Assembly (NCBI RefSeq): GCF_009711045.1
Contig: NZ_WMJX01000008.1
Location: 51,280 to 115,279 of the forward strand
Origin: Myroides albus
GTDB lineage: Bacteria; Bacteroidota; Bacteroidia; Flavobacteriales; Flavobacteriaceae
Direction: 5' to 3'
DNA: 64,000 bases
The notes under the pieces are model-generated. The model had not been told where the DNA came from. It ran no database searches and saw only the letters and a program-made list of their open reading frames with translations. Position 1 is the stretch's first letter, and each line of letters begins with the position of its first letter. Below are positions 26,777 to 35,505 of this stretch, in pieces. The translations under genes were made by a program, and so were the position numbers.

Positions 26777-27634
26777 ATGAGAGATTTATTGAGAATATAT
26801 AATGTACTGGAACTCTTTAAGAGAAAGAAGTATTGTACAAAAGAGGAGATTCTTGAGGCTGTAGGTAAATCCGAAGATAAAACGATAAGTTATGAAACGT
26901 GGAATCGCTTGCGCAAGCGAATGGATTTAGATTATGGTTTTGAAGTGATATACGACAAGGCACAAGATATGTCTTATTTGTTGGAGCATCACAAGGTGGA
27001 TTACGGACAGCTGATGGGGATGATTCACCACTTTAAAACAGCTGATCTACTCCAACGCTATGTCAAAGGAGATAAGCGAATGATTGATCACTTGGATTTT
27101 GAAGAGGGTTTAAAAGTGGGGCAGGAAAGTCACTTAAACGACTTACAAGAGGCGATGTTAAAGTGTGAATCTGTTGTGATTACCCATCAAGGATATACCA
27201 AGGCTACTGCGTCTGAGATAACGGTTAATCCACTGTACTTTAAGCAGTATCAGAATAGGTGGTATCTCATCGCTGAGTCGGTGAAGGATAAAGAGTTTAG
27301 AAGCTTTGGTATGGATAGAATCCACGATGTGTTGTCTATAGGGAAGAAGTTCAAAAGCCGTTTAGAGGAGGCGAAAAAGGCATATAGTCAGATTGTTGGA
27401 GTGACTTTAGGAGATAAATCAACGAAGTTACAAGATGTAGTCATCCTCTTTGAACCTGATCAAAAGCCTTACCTCGAGAGTTTAAAACTTCACCATAGCC
27501 AAACGGTTTTAGAGGATACAGAACATAGATATAAAATAAAAATAACTGTCAAACCTAACTATGAACTCCAGCAGCAAATCCAAAAGTTTGGAAGCTTAGC
27601 TGAGGTGTTAGAAGGGGAGTGGGAGTGTTATTAA
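26777..27634 (+). CDS. WYL domain transcriptional regulator
   Basis: A 285-residue DNA-binding regulator: N-terminal winged helix-turn-helix (about 1-65, with YCTKEEILEAVGKSEDKTIS), a helical linker, the WYL ligand-sensing domain (about 125-195; RWYLIAESV at 161-169 and RSFGMDRI at 175-182), and a C-terminal WCX-like extension. WYL proteins with this layout (for example BrxR and CapW) commonly repress mobile defence loci and respond to nucleic-acid signals. It heads the cassette, 33 bp before the next gene, with possible operator repeats in front of it. Confidence 0.88.
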   Translation: MRDLLRIYNVLELFKRKKYCTKEEILEAVGKSEDKTISYETWNRLRKRMDLDYGFEVIYDKAQDMSYLLEHHKVDYGQLMGMIHHFKTADLLQRYVKGDKRMIDHLDFEEGLKVGQESHLNDLQEAMLKCESVVITHQGYTKATASEITVNPLYFKQYQNRWYLIAESVKDKEFRSFGMDRIHDVLSIGKKFKSRLEEAKKAYSQIVGVTLGDKSTKLQDVVILFEPDQKPYLESLKLHHSQTVLEDTEHRYKIKITVKPNYELQQQIQKFGSLAEVLEGEWECY

Positions 27635-27667
27635 TAGAGAAATAGATAGAGAAATAGATAGAGAAAT
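27635..27667 (+). repeat. 12-bp tandem repeat abutting a start codon
   Basis: The unit TAGAGAAATAGA is repeated 2.75 times (27635-27646, 27647-27658, 27659-27667) and runs directly into the ATG at 27668. It fills the whole translation-initiation region of the membrane HNH-like gene, so unit gain or loss would shift its spacing. Confidence 0.9.
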
Positions 27668-29344
27668 ATGAGTAACTATAATGAATTAGAAGAGTATTCA
27701 GATGATGATAATCAATTTATTGATTTTGATGAATTACAAAATGAGTTAGAAACTAAATTGGAAGAACAACTTATTGGTTTAGATGAATTAAATGAAGATT
27801 TTAAAAATATAGGTAACCCTGATGTATTAGGAGAGACTATTGGATCTGTAATTTGGGAGCAATTTATTCTTCAAGTAGGTGTAATAGCAGGAGAAGATTT
27901 TATTAAAGAAAATAGAAACTTAAAGTTAGATCTTAGAAATTCTGCTCATATACAAACTACTGAAAATTTTGAGAAGGGAAAAATAGCTAAGCATAATTCA
28001 GAAATTGATTATGAAGAAAGATATACACAGTATCAAAATAATTTTCGCAAAGATGATAATGGAAATATACATACTCATTATAATAGAATGGGAAAAGAAG
28101 AGAAAACTGTAGATTCTGGGGCTAGAAAGAATTTTGACAAAGGAAGACCTACAGGTTCAATATTGAATAATACGGATATGGATCATGTTGTTTCAGCAGG
28201 TGAAATTATAAGAGATGCACAAGCTAATGCTCATTTAACAGTAGAAGAACAAGTTACTTTTGCTAATGGTACTCATAATTTAAATGAAATGGATGCAAGT
28301 CAAAATCGTTCAAAAAGCGATTTAGGGATGACTGATTGGCTTGATAATCCTAATAAGAATGGACAAAAACCAAATGAAATTTTTGAAATATCAGATAAAC
28401 TTGACAAAGATTATAGAGAAAAGGACAAAATAGCAAGAAAAGAATATGAAAAACAAAAGTTACAAGGTGAAGAAAGGTCTAAACTAACAGGAAAGAAATC
28501 TCAAAAAGCTGAAGCATTTCGTATCGGAGGTAAAGCTCTTCAGGCAGTTTTAATGACTTTGCTTGCTGAACTCTGTAAAACTATTATACAAAAATTAATT
28601 ATATGGTTTAAATCAGCAAAGAAAGGCTTGAAAAGCCTTAAAAAATCTTTAGAAAATGCAATTAAAAGTTTTTTTAAAGATTTTAAAAAGCATTTAAAAA
28701 CGTCTAGTAATTCATTGCTTACAACAGTAGCAACTGCAATCCTTGGGCCTATCGTGGGATTGATAAAAAAAGCATGGATGCTTTTAAAACAAGGTTGGAA
28801 ATCTTTAAGAGAGGCTATAGATTATATTAAACATCCAGTTAATAGAAAAAAGAGTAGGAGTATTTTAATGTTAGAAGTATCTAAAATCATTATTGCAGGA
28901 TTAACAGTAGGAGGAGCAATTGTTTTAGGAGAAGGAATTGAAAAAGGACTAATGACGATACCATTTCTTGCTGCTCCAATTCCACTTTTAGGGAGTTTAG
29001 CAAGTCTGTTAGGAATATTTTTTGGAGCTGTAGGTTCTGGTATTATTGGTGCAATTGCGCTTAATTTGATTGATAAAATGATAGCTAAGAAGAAGAAATC
29101 TTTATTAGTAGAAGCGAAAATTGATAAAGGAAATCAGATATTAGTAGTACAAGATAAGTTGAAAGACGTTGCAAAAGTGAATATGGAACAAAATAAAAAT
29201 CAAATGGCTATAAATATATATGGCAGACATTCTGAGTTAGATAAACGTTTTGAAGTTCAGTCAAAAGAGGACAAGTCAATAGAAATTGGAAAAACTAAGA
29301 ATGATGAAGATATTGATGAATTGTTTAATTTATTGAACCAGTAA
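27668..29344 (+). CDS. Membrane protein with HNH-like nuclease motif (unnamed cassette effector candidate)
   Basis: A 558-residue protein I cannot name. Residues 1-50 are acidic and helical. About 85-225 hold an HNH-like segment: TDMDHVVSAGEI (Asp172, His173) followed by THNLNEMDASQNRSKSD (Asn204-Asp218), close to the D-H-x-V ... N-L ... N-R-S-K-x-D pattern of HNH enzymes, although the last His is replaced. Then comes a charged linker (about 240-285) and an amphipathic to hydrophobic part (about 290-470) with membrane segments near 350-368, 405-425 and 430-465. The tail is soluble and charged. It is more AT-rich than genes outside the cassette and lies 4 bp before the coiled-coil gene. Confidence 0.7.
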   Translation: MSNYNELEEYSDDDNQFIDFDELQNELETKLEEQLIGLDELNEDFKNIGNPDVLGETIGSVIWEQFILQVGVIAGEDFIKENRNLKLDLRNSAHIQTTENFEKGKIAKHNSEIDYEERYTQYQNNFRKDDNGNIHTHYNRMGKEEKTVDSGARKNFDKGRPTGSILNNTDMDHVVSAGEIIRDAQANAHLTVEEQVTFANGTHNLNEMDASQNRSKSDLGMTDWLDNPNKNGQKPNEIFEISDKLDKDYREKDKIARKEYEKQKLQGEERSKLTGKKSQKAEAFRIGGKALQAVLMTLLAELCKTIIQKLIIWFKSAKKGLKSLKKSLENAIKSFFKDFKKHLKTSSNSLLTTVATAILGPIVGLIKKAWMLLKQGWKSLREAIDYIKHPVNRKKSRSILMLEVSKIIIAGLTVGGAIVLGEGIEKGLMTIPFLAAPIPLLGSLASLLGIFFGAVGSGIIGAIALNLIDKMIAKKKKSLLVEAKIDKGNQILVVQDKLKDVAKVNMEQNKNQMAINIYGRHSELDKRFEVQSKEDKSIEIGKTKNDEDIDELFNLLNQ

Positions 29345-29348
29345 TTAT

Positions 29349-30425
29349 ATGAGTGATATAATCCCTATTAAGCCTAATAGACAAAAATTAGAAAATGCAA
29401 AGCTAGCAGTACAAAAAATAGCAGATAAAACTCCTCAAACTCCAACTTTAAGTACATTTAGACATGGCAAATCTTGGTATGGTGTAACACACAAAGTTAC
29501 AGGAGAAGATATGAATGTATTTGTTTCGGATATACAAAGTTTGATATTCCAGTTAAATAAAGAAAATATAGATACATATAAACAGTTTACTGCTGTATAT
29601 AATTTTTTTGATATTCTAGATAAAGAATATATTAAGTATTTTAATCTATCAATTGACAAGTTAGAAGTAGTAACTGAAGAAGCTAGAAAAGCGGGAAACG
29701 ATGCTTTAAATGCTCAAAAAGAGATAACTAGAACGATACAGGTTTTAAAATTAACAATAGAAAAACTAACAAAAAATAAAATAGAGACTGATAATAAGTT
29801 AGTTTCTTTTGAAAATGATATTAAAGCCAAACTAACTCAACTAAATCGTATTGATGAATTAAAAAGGGATTTAGAGAGCAATAAGCATTTTTCTGATGTT
29901 GATACTATCTGGGCAGATGTACAGACACATAAGGCTAATATCTCGAGTATTGAAGAGAGACTTTCAAAAGGGTTAATAGATATCAGTTTACTTAAAGATT
30001 ATAAAAGTAAATTAGAAGGATTAAAATACCTTAGCGATGTTGATACTATGTGGACAGATGTACAGACACATAAGACTAATATTATAGGTATTGAAGAGAG
30101 ACTTTCAAAAGGGTTAATAGATATCAGTTTACTTAAAGATTATAAAAGTAAATTAGAAGGATTAAGATATCTTAATGATGTTGATGCGATATGGGCAGAT
30201 GTGCAAGACCATAAGAAAGAGTTTTCTAAAGTGAATACCAGTATAAACTTACTATCAAATAAAACTTATGAGTTAGAAAATAGCTTTTTTAAAGAGCTTA
30301 AGGCACTGGATAATAAATTGGATGCTAATTCACAGGAGTTTACAAAAAAAATAAAGATTTCTTATGTGATGACAGGGATAGCATTATTAATTTCAGTTGT
30401 GCATATAATTGTTAGTTTGTTATAA
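29349..30425 (+). CDS. Tail-anchored coiled-coil protein with exact internal repeats
   Basis: A 358-residue protein I do not recognise: a globular N-terminal part (1-105, with FRHGKSWYGVTHKVTGEDM), a long coiled-coil region (about 110-325), and a single C-terminal membrane helix (about 337-358, ISYVMTGIALLISVVHII) with nothing behind it, so it is probably tail-anchored. Residues 183-229 and 230-276 are near-identical 47-residue repeats (core EERLSKGLIDISLLKDYKSK), with a third partial copy following. Overlap-free but tight spacing (4 bp before, 8 bp after) places it as the structural middle partner between the HNH-like protein and the AAA+ ATPase. Confidence 0.7.
   Translation: MSDIIPIKPNRQKLENAKLAVQKIADKTPQTPTLSTFRHGKSWYGVTHKVTGEDMNVFVSDIQSLIFQLNKENIDTYKQFTAVYNFFDILDKEYIKYFNLSIDKLEVVTEEARKAGNDALNAQKEITRTIQVLKLTIEKLTKNKIETDNKLVSFENDIKAKLTQLNRIDELKRDLESNKHFSDVDTIWADVQTHKANISSIEERLSKGLIDISLLKDYKSKLEGLKYLSDVDTMWTDVQTHKTNIIGIEERLSKGLIDISLLKDYKSKLEGLRYLNDVDAIWADVQDHKKEFSKVNTSINLLSNKTYELENSFFKELKALDNKLDANSQEFTKKIKISYVMTGIALLISVVHIIVSLL
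29895..30221 (+). repeat. 141-bp in-frame tandem repeat
   Basis: Units begin at 29895, 30036 and 30177 with GATGTTGAT, exactly 141 bp (47 codons) apart; the first two are complete and nearly identical at the DNA level, the third is partial. The low divergence points to recent duplication. Confidence 0.93.
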
Positions 30426-30433
30426 AATAATTT

Positions 30434-31543
30434 ATGGACAATAAATATAAAGAGGCTTTATTGACTTCAGCTAAAAAATTAGATAAAAGTAGTAATAGTG
30501 AAAATCAAATTGTTAGGCTTACCCATGAGCTTATAGAAGGTAGTAACAGAACTACTATAAGAGATTTATTTCGTTTTTTATCTATTATTTTAAAATTAGA
30601 GGATAAACATATACTTCAGTTATTGAAGGAATTTAATGAATGCTTATTGAAGTATTTTGGATATCAAAAGATTCAAGAATTTTTTAATAGTGATTATTCA
30701 GGTAAAAGTAAGGAAGATAATTATTCGTTATCTGAACTTTTGGATCAATTAAATCAGCTCGTAGGACTTGAAAAAGTTAAATCGAAAATACTAGATCTTA
30801 TTTCTTATCAGAAAGTACAACAGTTAAGAAAAGAAAATAGCTTAGTAAATCCTAAAAATACTTTACATCTAGCTTTTACTGGAAATCCTGGAACAGGAAA
30901 GACTACAGTAGCAAGGATTGTAGGACACATATATAAAGAATTAGGATTACTGACAAAAGGACATTTTATTGAGGTTTCTCGAACAGACTTAATAGCTGGT
31001 TATCAAGGACAGACTGCGTTGAAAGTAAAGAAGGTAATAGAAGAAGCAAAAGGAGGAGTCTTATTCATCGATGAAGCATATAGTATTACAGAAAATGAAC
31101 ATAGTGATTCATATGGAAAAGAATGCTTAACAGAATTAACTAAAGCTCTAGAGGATTATAGAGATGATTTAGTTGTTATTGTAGCAGGTTATACAGCTCC
31201 AATGAATAACTTTTTTAATTCCAACCCTGGTTTACTATCTCGTTTTAATACTTTTATTGAGTTTGATGATTATTCTGAAAATGAACTTTTTGATATTCTA
31301 GTTACTTTATTAGATAAAAGTGATTATATATTAGATTCAAACTTAGAAAACACTATTAAACTCTTTTTTAAAGAGAGTATTAATAATAAGACAGAACAGT
31401 TTGCTAATGGTAGATTTGTAAGAAATATTTATGAGGATTTAATAATGAAACATGCTAGTAGGGTTGTTAACATTAAACAACCAAGTTTAGAGGATCTTAA
31501 AAAAATTATAGAAGTTGATTTTTCTACTTATTTGGATAAGTAA
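30434..31543 (+). CDS. AAA+ ATPase of the CbxX/CfxQ (SpoVK-like) type
   Basis: A 369-residue protein: a helical N-terminal domain (1-95) unlike the usual family members, then one AAA+ module (about 105-350). Walker A is GNPGTGKT (150-157), Walker B VLFIDE (209-214), the sensor 1 segment VVIVAGYT (247-254), the arginine finger region SNPGLLSRF (Arg270), and a sensor 2-like GRFVRNI near 325. CbxX-type ATPases are usually hexameric remodelling machines (for example rubisco activase CbbX), but no rubisco is here. As the last gene of the cassette it likely remodels the membrane proteins encoded before it. Confidence 0.88.
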   Translation: MDNKYKEALLTSAKKLDKSSNSENQIVRLTHELIEGSNRTTIRDLFRFLSIILKLEDKHILQLLKEFNECLLKYFGYQKIQEFFNSDYSGKSKEDNYSLSELLDQLNQLVGLEKVKSKILDLISYQKVQQLRKENSLVNPKNTLHLAFTGNPGTGKTTVARIVGHIYKELGLLTKGHFIEVSRTDLIAGYQGQTALKVKKVIEEAKGGVLFIDEAYSITENEHSDSYGKECLTELTKALEDYRDDLVVIVAGYTAPMNNFFNSNPGLLSRFNTFIEFDDYSENELFDILVTLLDKSDYILDSNLENTIKLFFKESINNKTEQFANGRFVRNIYEDLIMKHASRVVNIKQPSLEDLKKIIEVDFSTYLDK

Positions 31544-31725
31544 GAGAGTTATGATAATAAAATAATTTTTTGTACAAACATTTTAGTGTTAATAAGATTT
31601 ATTTTATAGAAAAAAGTACACTTGCATTGAACCTATAGCTAGGTCTATCCAGATTTTGATTGAAATTAAAAAAGGAATTAAATTAATAGAGTTAGATTGA
31701 CTAAATCAATTTAAAACAGATAATC
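31544..31725. other. Gene-free stretch after the cassette
   Basis: AT-rich sequence between the AAA+ gene and the terminator at 31726. I see no open frame of useful length, tRNA-like fold or direct repeat matching the upstream edge of the cassette. Confidence 0.4.
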
Positions 31726-31754
31726 AAAACCCCACGCTTTGTGGGGTTTTTTTT
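31726..31754 (+). terminator. Strong terminator at the end of the cassette
   Basis: AAAACCCCAC and GTGGGGTTTT pair around a short GCTTT loop, followed by more T. Its distance of about 180 bp from the AAA+ stop leaves a long 3' untranslated region. Confidence 0.9.
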
Positions 31755-31765
31755 GATTGAATCTT

Positions 31766-31827
31766 TTGAGAATTTCTCAATTGTATTATCTTTCACTTTT
31801 CAAGTAAGTAGTTATCGTACTTGAGAA
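31766..31827 (+). promoter_or_regulatory. Palindromes upstream of ggt
   Basis: TTGAGAATTTCTCAA (31766-31780) is a perfect palindrome around a central base, and TTTTCAAGTA (31797-31806) with TACTTGAGAA (31818-31827) forms a second inverted repeat. The shared TTGAGAA core suggests binding sites for a dimeric regulator of ggt; they could also fold in RNA. Confidence 0.55.
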
Positions 31828-31852
31828 GTAGTAAACAATCAAAAACACATAT

Positions 31853-33529
31853 ATGAAAAGAATAGCAATTGGGTTATTTATTTTAGCATCTGGTGTGATG
31901 CAGGTAATCGCCCAGAACCCTGAAACCTTTAAAAATGGAGTTATCGTTTCGGCTCATCCAGAGGCAAGTCGAGTGGGAGTTGAAATCCTAAAAAAAGGAG
32001 GTAATGCTGTAGATGCGGCAGTGGCCGTTGAGTTAGCCTTAGCAGTGGTTTATCCCAATGCGGGAAATATCGGTGGTGGAGGTTTTATGATCTACAGGGG
32101 TAAAGATGGTCGAGTTGACGCTTTGGATTATAGAGAAAAAGCACCCTCACAGGCAAGAGAGAACATGTATTGGTCAGGAGATGGACAAGCAATCACAGAG
32201 CTTAGTATGAAAGGAGCATTAGCCTCAGGAGTACCAGGTACAGTAGACGGAATGGTTAAAGCACATGCGAAATATGGTAGTCTACCTTGGAGTGATTTAG
32301 TTCAACCTGCTATTGAGTTAGCTGAAAAGGGTTTTTCAATTACAGAGAAACAAGCTGATGAGTTTACTAAGAATCATCAAGTATTTTTAAAGTATAATAC
32401 CAAAGAAACTGCCATAACAAGTAAGACAAAGTGGGTGGCTGGTGATGTATTTATACAAGGGGAATTAGCCAATACACTTAAGCGCATACAAGAAAAAGGT
32501 AGAGCAGGATTTTATGAAGGAGAAACAGCTGAGTTAATCGTTGCAGAAATGAAAAGAGGCAATGGAATGATGAGTTTAGAGGATTTGAAAAACTATCAAG
32601 CAGTATGGAGGACACCTATTATTGGACAGTACAAAGGACTTAAAGTTATCTCTATGCCTCCACCAAGTAGCGGGGGAATTGCTTTGATTTCACTGTTTCA
32701 ATCGGTAGAGAAGTATCCATTAAAAAAATGGGGTTTTCAAGCTGAGAAAACTGTGCAGGTAATGGTTGAGGCAGAGCGTCGTGTATATGCAGATCGCGCT
32801 GAACACTTAGGAGATCCAGATTTTTATCAAGTGCCAGTGAGTCAATTGGTAAACAAAGACTATAATGTTGGACGCATGGAAACTATGTCTTTCGATAAAG
32901 CTACCAAGAGTTCTGATATTAAAGCTGGTGAGATCGCAGCTAAAGAAAGCGAAGAGACCACACACTATTGTGTAGTAGATCAATGGGGAAATGCTGTATC
33001 GGCAACAACAACATTGAATGATTCGTATGGATCTAAGGTTGTAGTAGGGGGAGCTGGCTTTTTGTTGAATAATGAAATGGATGATTTCTCAGTAAAACCA
33101 GGAACGCCAAATATGTACGGACTTGTAGGGGGAAAGGCTAACTCAATTCAGCCCAATAAGCGTATGTTAAGTTCTATGACTCCAACTATTTTAGAGAACA
33201 ATGGCAAATTATATATGGTTGTTGGAACTCCTGGAGGCTCGACTATTATAACCTCTGTATTTCAGACTATCTTGAATGTTGTGGAATTTGGAATGAATAT
33301 GCAACAAGCTGTTGCAGCACCGCGTTTTCACCATCAGTGGTTGCCTGATCGCATTGATTTTGAACCATTGGCAATTGATCAAAAAGTTAAAGAGGAATTA
33401 GCTAAAAAAGAGTATTTGTTACAAGAGCGTAAACCTTATGGTAGAGTGGAGGGAGTTTTAGTTTTGCCCAACGGAGAATATCAAGCAGGAGCAGATCCTA
33501 GAGGAGATGATATTGCAAAAGGATATTAA
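31853..33529 (+). CDS. ggt: Gamma-glutamyltransferase
   Basis: Periplasmic enzyme that splits or transfers the gamma-glutamyl group of glutathione-like compounds. The 558-residue precursor has a signal peptide (cleavage near VIAQ) and self-cleaves before Thr369 in EETTHYCVVD, the nucleophile of the small subunit. Other family landmarks are VEVALAVVYPNAGNIGGGGF, MPPPSSGGIAL, ATTTLNDSYG with its oxyanion-side residues, and NEMDDFS for the substrate pocket. It stands alone, with palindromic sites in front and a shared terminator behind. Confidence 0.95.
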   Translation: MKRIAIGLFILASGVMQVIAQNPETFKNGVIVSAHPEASRVGVEILKKGGNAVDAAVAVELALAVVYPNAGNIGGGGFMIYRGKDGRVDALDYREKAPSQARENMYWSGDGQAITELSMKGALASGVPGTVDGMVKAHAKYGSLPWSDLVQPAIELAEKGFSITEKQADEFTKNHQVFLKYNTKETAITSKTKWVAGDVFIQGELANTLKRIQEKGRAGFYEGETAELIVAEMKRGNGMMSLEDLKNYQAVWRTPIIGQYKGLKVISMPPPSSGGIALISLFQSVEKYPLKKWGFQAEKTVQVMVEAERRVYADRAEHLGDPDFYQVPVSQLVNKDYNVGRMETMSFDKATKSSDIKAGEIAAKESEETTHYCVVDQWGNAVSATTTLNDSYGSKVVVGGAGFLLNNEMDDFSVKPGTPNMYGLVGGKANSIQPNKRMLSSMTPTILENNGKLYMVVGTPGGSTIITSVFQTILNVVEFGMNMQQAVAAPRFHHQWLPDRIDFEPLAIDQKVKEELAKKEYLLQERKPYGRVEGVLVLPNGEYQAGADPRGDDIAKGY

Positions 33530-33563
33530 TAAGTAAATACCAGTTAAAGTAATTTCTATATAA

Positions 33564-33596
33564 AAAAGCCTATTACAATCATTGTAATAGGCTTTA
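33564..33596. terminator. Terminator between convergent ggt and lipoprotein genes
   Basis: AAAGCCTATTACAAT and ATTGTAATAGGCTTT form a near-perfect stem, with an A run on the left; it can serve both strands. Confidence 0.85.
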
Positions 33597-33626
33597 GTAA
33601 TTTATAGTGTGTTGTTGGTTTAGTTT

Positions 33627-34421
33627 TTATTCTCTAACAAAATCAAGAGAAGCTTTACCAAAGTATTCCCCTTTAAGCTCTTTTCCACTCTCAAACTGGA
33701 ACAGGAAGTCTATTTCAGTTACAGGTGAAAGATATTTGTAATCTCCAAGGTCATCGAAAGCGTCTAGTTTTTTAATATTGATGAAAGTTTTTGACTCCAT
33801 ATTAATAACCTCGTTTAACTTTTGACCGTTAAGAATGAAGGTAGCTTCTGCCCATTTTGCAAATTCAACTTGGTGAGCAAAAGGATTGATAATTACATTA
33901 TTATCCTCTCTTAAAAATGCTACTTGTATTTCAATTGTGTTTTTATTGTCCTCTGACTTTAGAATCATATTGTATATATCGTATATATACGGTCCGTATG
34001 CATAAGGAGTTTTAAAGTTAAAACGCAGTGAATTTAGTGTATATTCTTTTCCATCATAAGTAAAAAGACTTGGATTTTTGATATTGATCTTAATGATATT
34101 ACTCTCTTCAAATCCTACTTTAGTTGCTTTAAATAAGAACTCACCTTCTTCTAAAGCAACCCAAGTATTTTTCTCAAGTGGATACTTTCCTATTAGTTCT
34201 ATTCTCACGCCTTCTACTATAGCTCCATTGGCTTTGACAGTGAATTCAAAAGAAGTTCCTACTTTCCCCGTATTTTTATCAACTGTAAGTTCAAGTTTTG
34301 TTTTAACCTCGTCTATAGGGTCTGTTTTAGTCTCGTTGTCGTCGCTTGAACAAGCAAGGTTAAAAAGTATAAATACAGAACTAATACCCAGTAATAGTGA
34401 ATGTTTAATTTTGTTTATCAT
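33627..34421 (-). CDS. Surface-type lipoprotein, CSSDDN family, one Ig-like domain
   Basis: A 264-residue lipoprotein: signal peptide with lipobox FNLACSSDDN, where Cys is followed by the Ser-Ser-Asp-Asp motif that in flavobacteria directs lipoproteins to the cell surface. Behind an acidic spacer lies an Ig-like/bacterial beta-sandwich domain (about 42-115: KTKLELTVDKNTGKVGTSFE), then a C-terminal region (SLFTYDGKEYTLNSLRFNF) shared with the adjacent gene. It lies 4 bp after its longer paralogue on the same strand, so the two form an operon created by tandem duplication. Ligand is unknown. Confidence 0.75.
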   Translation of the reverse strand: MINKIKHSLLLGISSVFILFNLACSSDDNETKTDPIDEVKTKLELTVDKNTGKVGTSFEFTVKANGAIVEGVRIELIGKYPLEKNTWVALEEGEFLFKATKVGFEESNIIKINIKNPSLFTYDGKEYTLNSLRFNFKTPYAYGPYIYDIYNMILKSEDNKNTIEIQVAFLREDNNVIINPFAHQVEFAKWAEATFILNGQKLNEVINMESKTFINIKKLDAFDDLGDYKYLSPVTEIDFLFQFESGKELKGEYFGKASLDFVRE

Positions 34422-34425
34422 AGTT

Positions 34426-35505
34426 TTATTTTTTACGTTTAATTAGTTGAAGTACCTCTTTGTCAGACAGTGATGATAATATATTTGTGCTAGTTGTACC
34501 TGTTTGAACTGTTTCAAAATCAAGCTCAGATGGTCCGTCTAACTCTCCTTTAATAGAAGTATTGTTCTCAAGAACAAAGTCAAAGTTTATGGCAACTCTA
34601 TCAGATATATAGAAATCTTCTCTAAGAGGTTTGAATGGTTCAACCTTTGTAATAAACATAGTAGAATCAAGTGTGCTTATTTCTCTAAGTTGCATACCAT
34701 TGGCATAGAATTGAGCTGCAGCAAAACCTCCGAATAATACTTCACCTTCTTCAGGGAAAGTCAATTCTTTTGGATCTTTTCTTTCAAAACCAGCTAAGAA
34801 AACGATTTTGTTTTCAAAGTCATCAGACATCATTACTAATCCCCATACATCAAATATTCCAAAATCTTCAGTAACTGTTCTATAGAAGTTAAAGTATGAT
34901 TTATCCAATAGATAGATTTCATCTTTATAAGTGAAGTAGCTGTAGTTTTTAATTTCAATTGTTAAGACATCACTGGATGCGAATCCTTTTTTATGCGCAA
35001 TGAACTTGAAAGTACCAAACTCTTTAGCAGTCCAAGTATTTCCTGTAAATCTTTCAAGACCGACTACTTCAATTTCTACGTCTTGAACAGGTTGCCCGTT
35101 AGATGTGATTTTAAATTCAAATACATCATTAGGCTTTCCAAATGTTCGATTCGCTTCGATGTTTAATTTGCCAATTCCCTCTTCTACAACAATTGTAAGT
35201 GTTTTACTATTTTGATAACCTTCTTTCTTTGCTGTGAATTGATAGGTACCACTTTTTGTAGGTGTCCAAGTCAAATCTTTAATTTGTCCTAAAGTTTTTT
35301 CGGTAATAGTCACTCCTTCAATAGGTAATTGATCAGCCAATACAGTAAAGGTGATAGTTTCTCCTACAAGTGCTTTGGTTGCACTTGCTTGTAATACTAA
35401 TTGTGTTAAGTCTTTCGAGTCGTTGTCGTCGCTTGAACAAGCTCCAAAAACAAAAGAGAAGGCCACACAACAAATCATCATAACAGTAGAGATGTGTTTT
35501 TTCAT
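34426..35505 (-). CDS. Surface-type lipoprotein, CSSDDN family, two Ig-like domains
   Basis: I start at the ATG at 35505 (359 residues), which gives a normal lipoprotein signal (MKKHISTVMMICCVAFSFVF, lipobox FGACSSDDN). Two Ig-like domains follow (about 33-115 and 115-190, the second with the KLNIEANRTFGKPNDVFEFK opening); only the second and the C-terminal part (NYSYFTYKDEIYLLDKS) have counterparts in the next gene. It is the first gene of the two-gene minus-strand operon. The frame could extend to a TTG at 35571, but the extra residues would spoil the signal peptide. Confidence 0.75.
   Translation of the reverse strand: MKKHISTVMMICCVAFSFVFGACSSDDNDSKDLTQLVLQASATKALVGETITFTVLADQLPIEGVTITEKTLGQIKDLTWTPTKSGTYQFTAKKEGYQNSKTLTIVVEEGIGKLNIEANRTFGKPNDVFEFKITSNGQPVQDVEIEVVGLERFTGNTWTAKEFGTFKFIAHKKGFASSDVLTIEIKNYSYFTYKDEIYLLDKSYFNFYRTVTEDFGIFDVWGLVMMSDDFENKIVFLAGFERKDPKELTFPEEGEVLFGGFAAAQFYANGMQLREISTLDSTMFITKVEPFKPLREDFYISDRVAINFDFVLENNTSIKGELDGPSELDFETVQTGTTSTNILSSLSDKEVLQLIKRKK

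Noticed and set aside
31544..31725. Possible attachment site or tRNA remnant at the right edge of the WYL cassette
   Set aside because: I found no tRNA-like fold, no direct repeat matching the left edge and no integrase gene.
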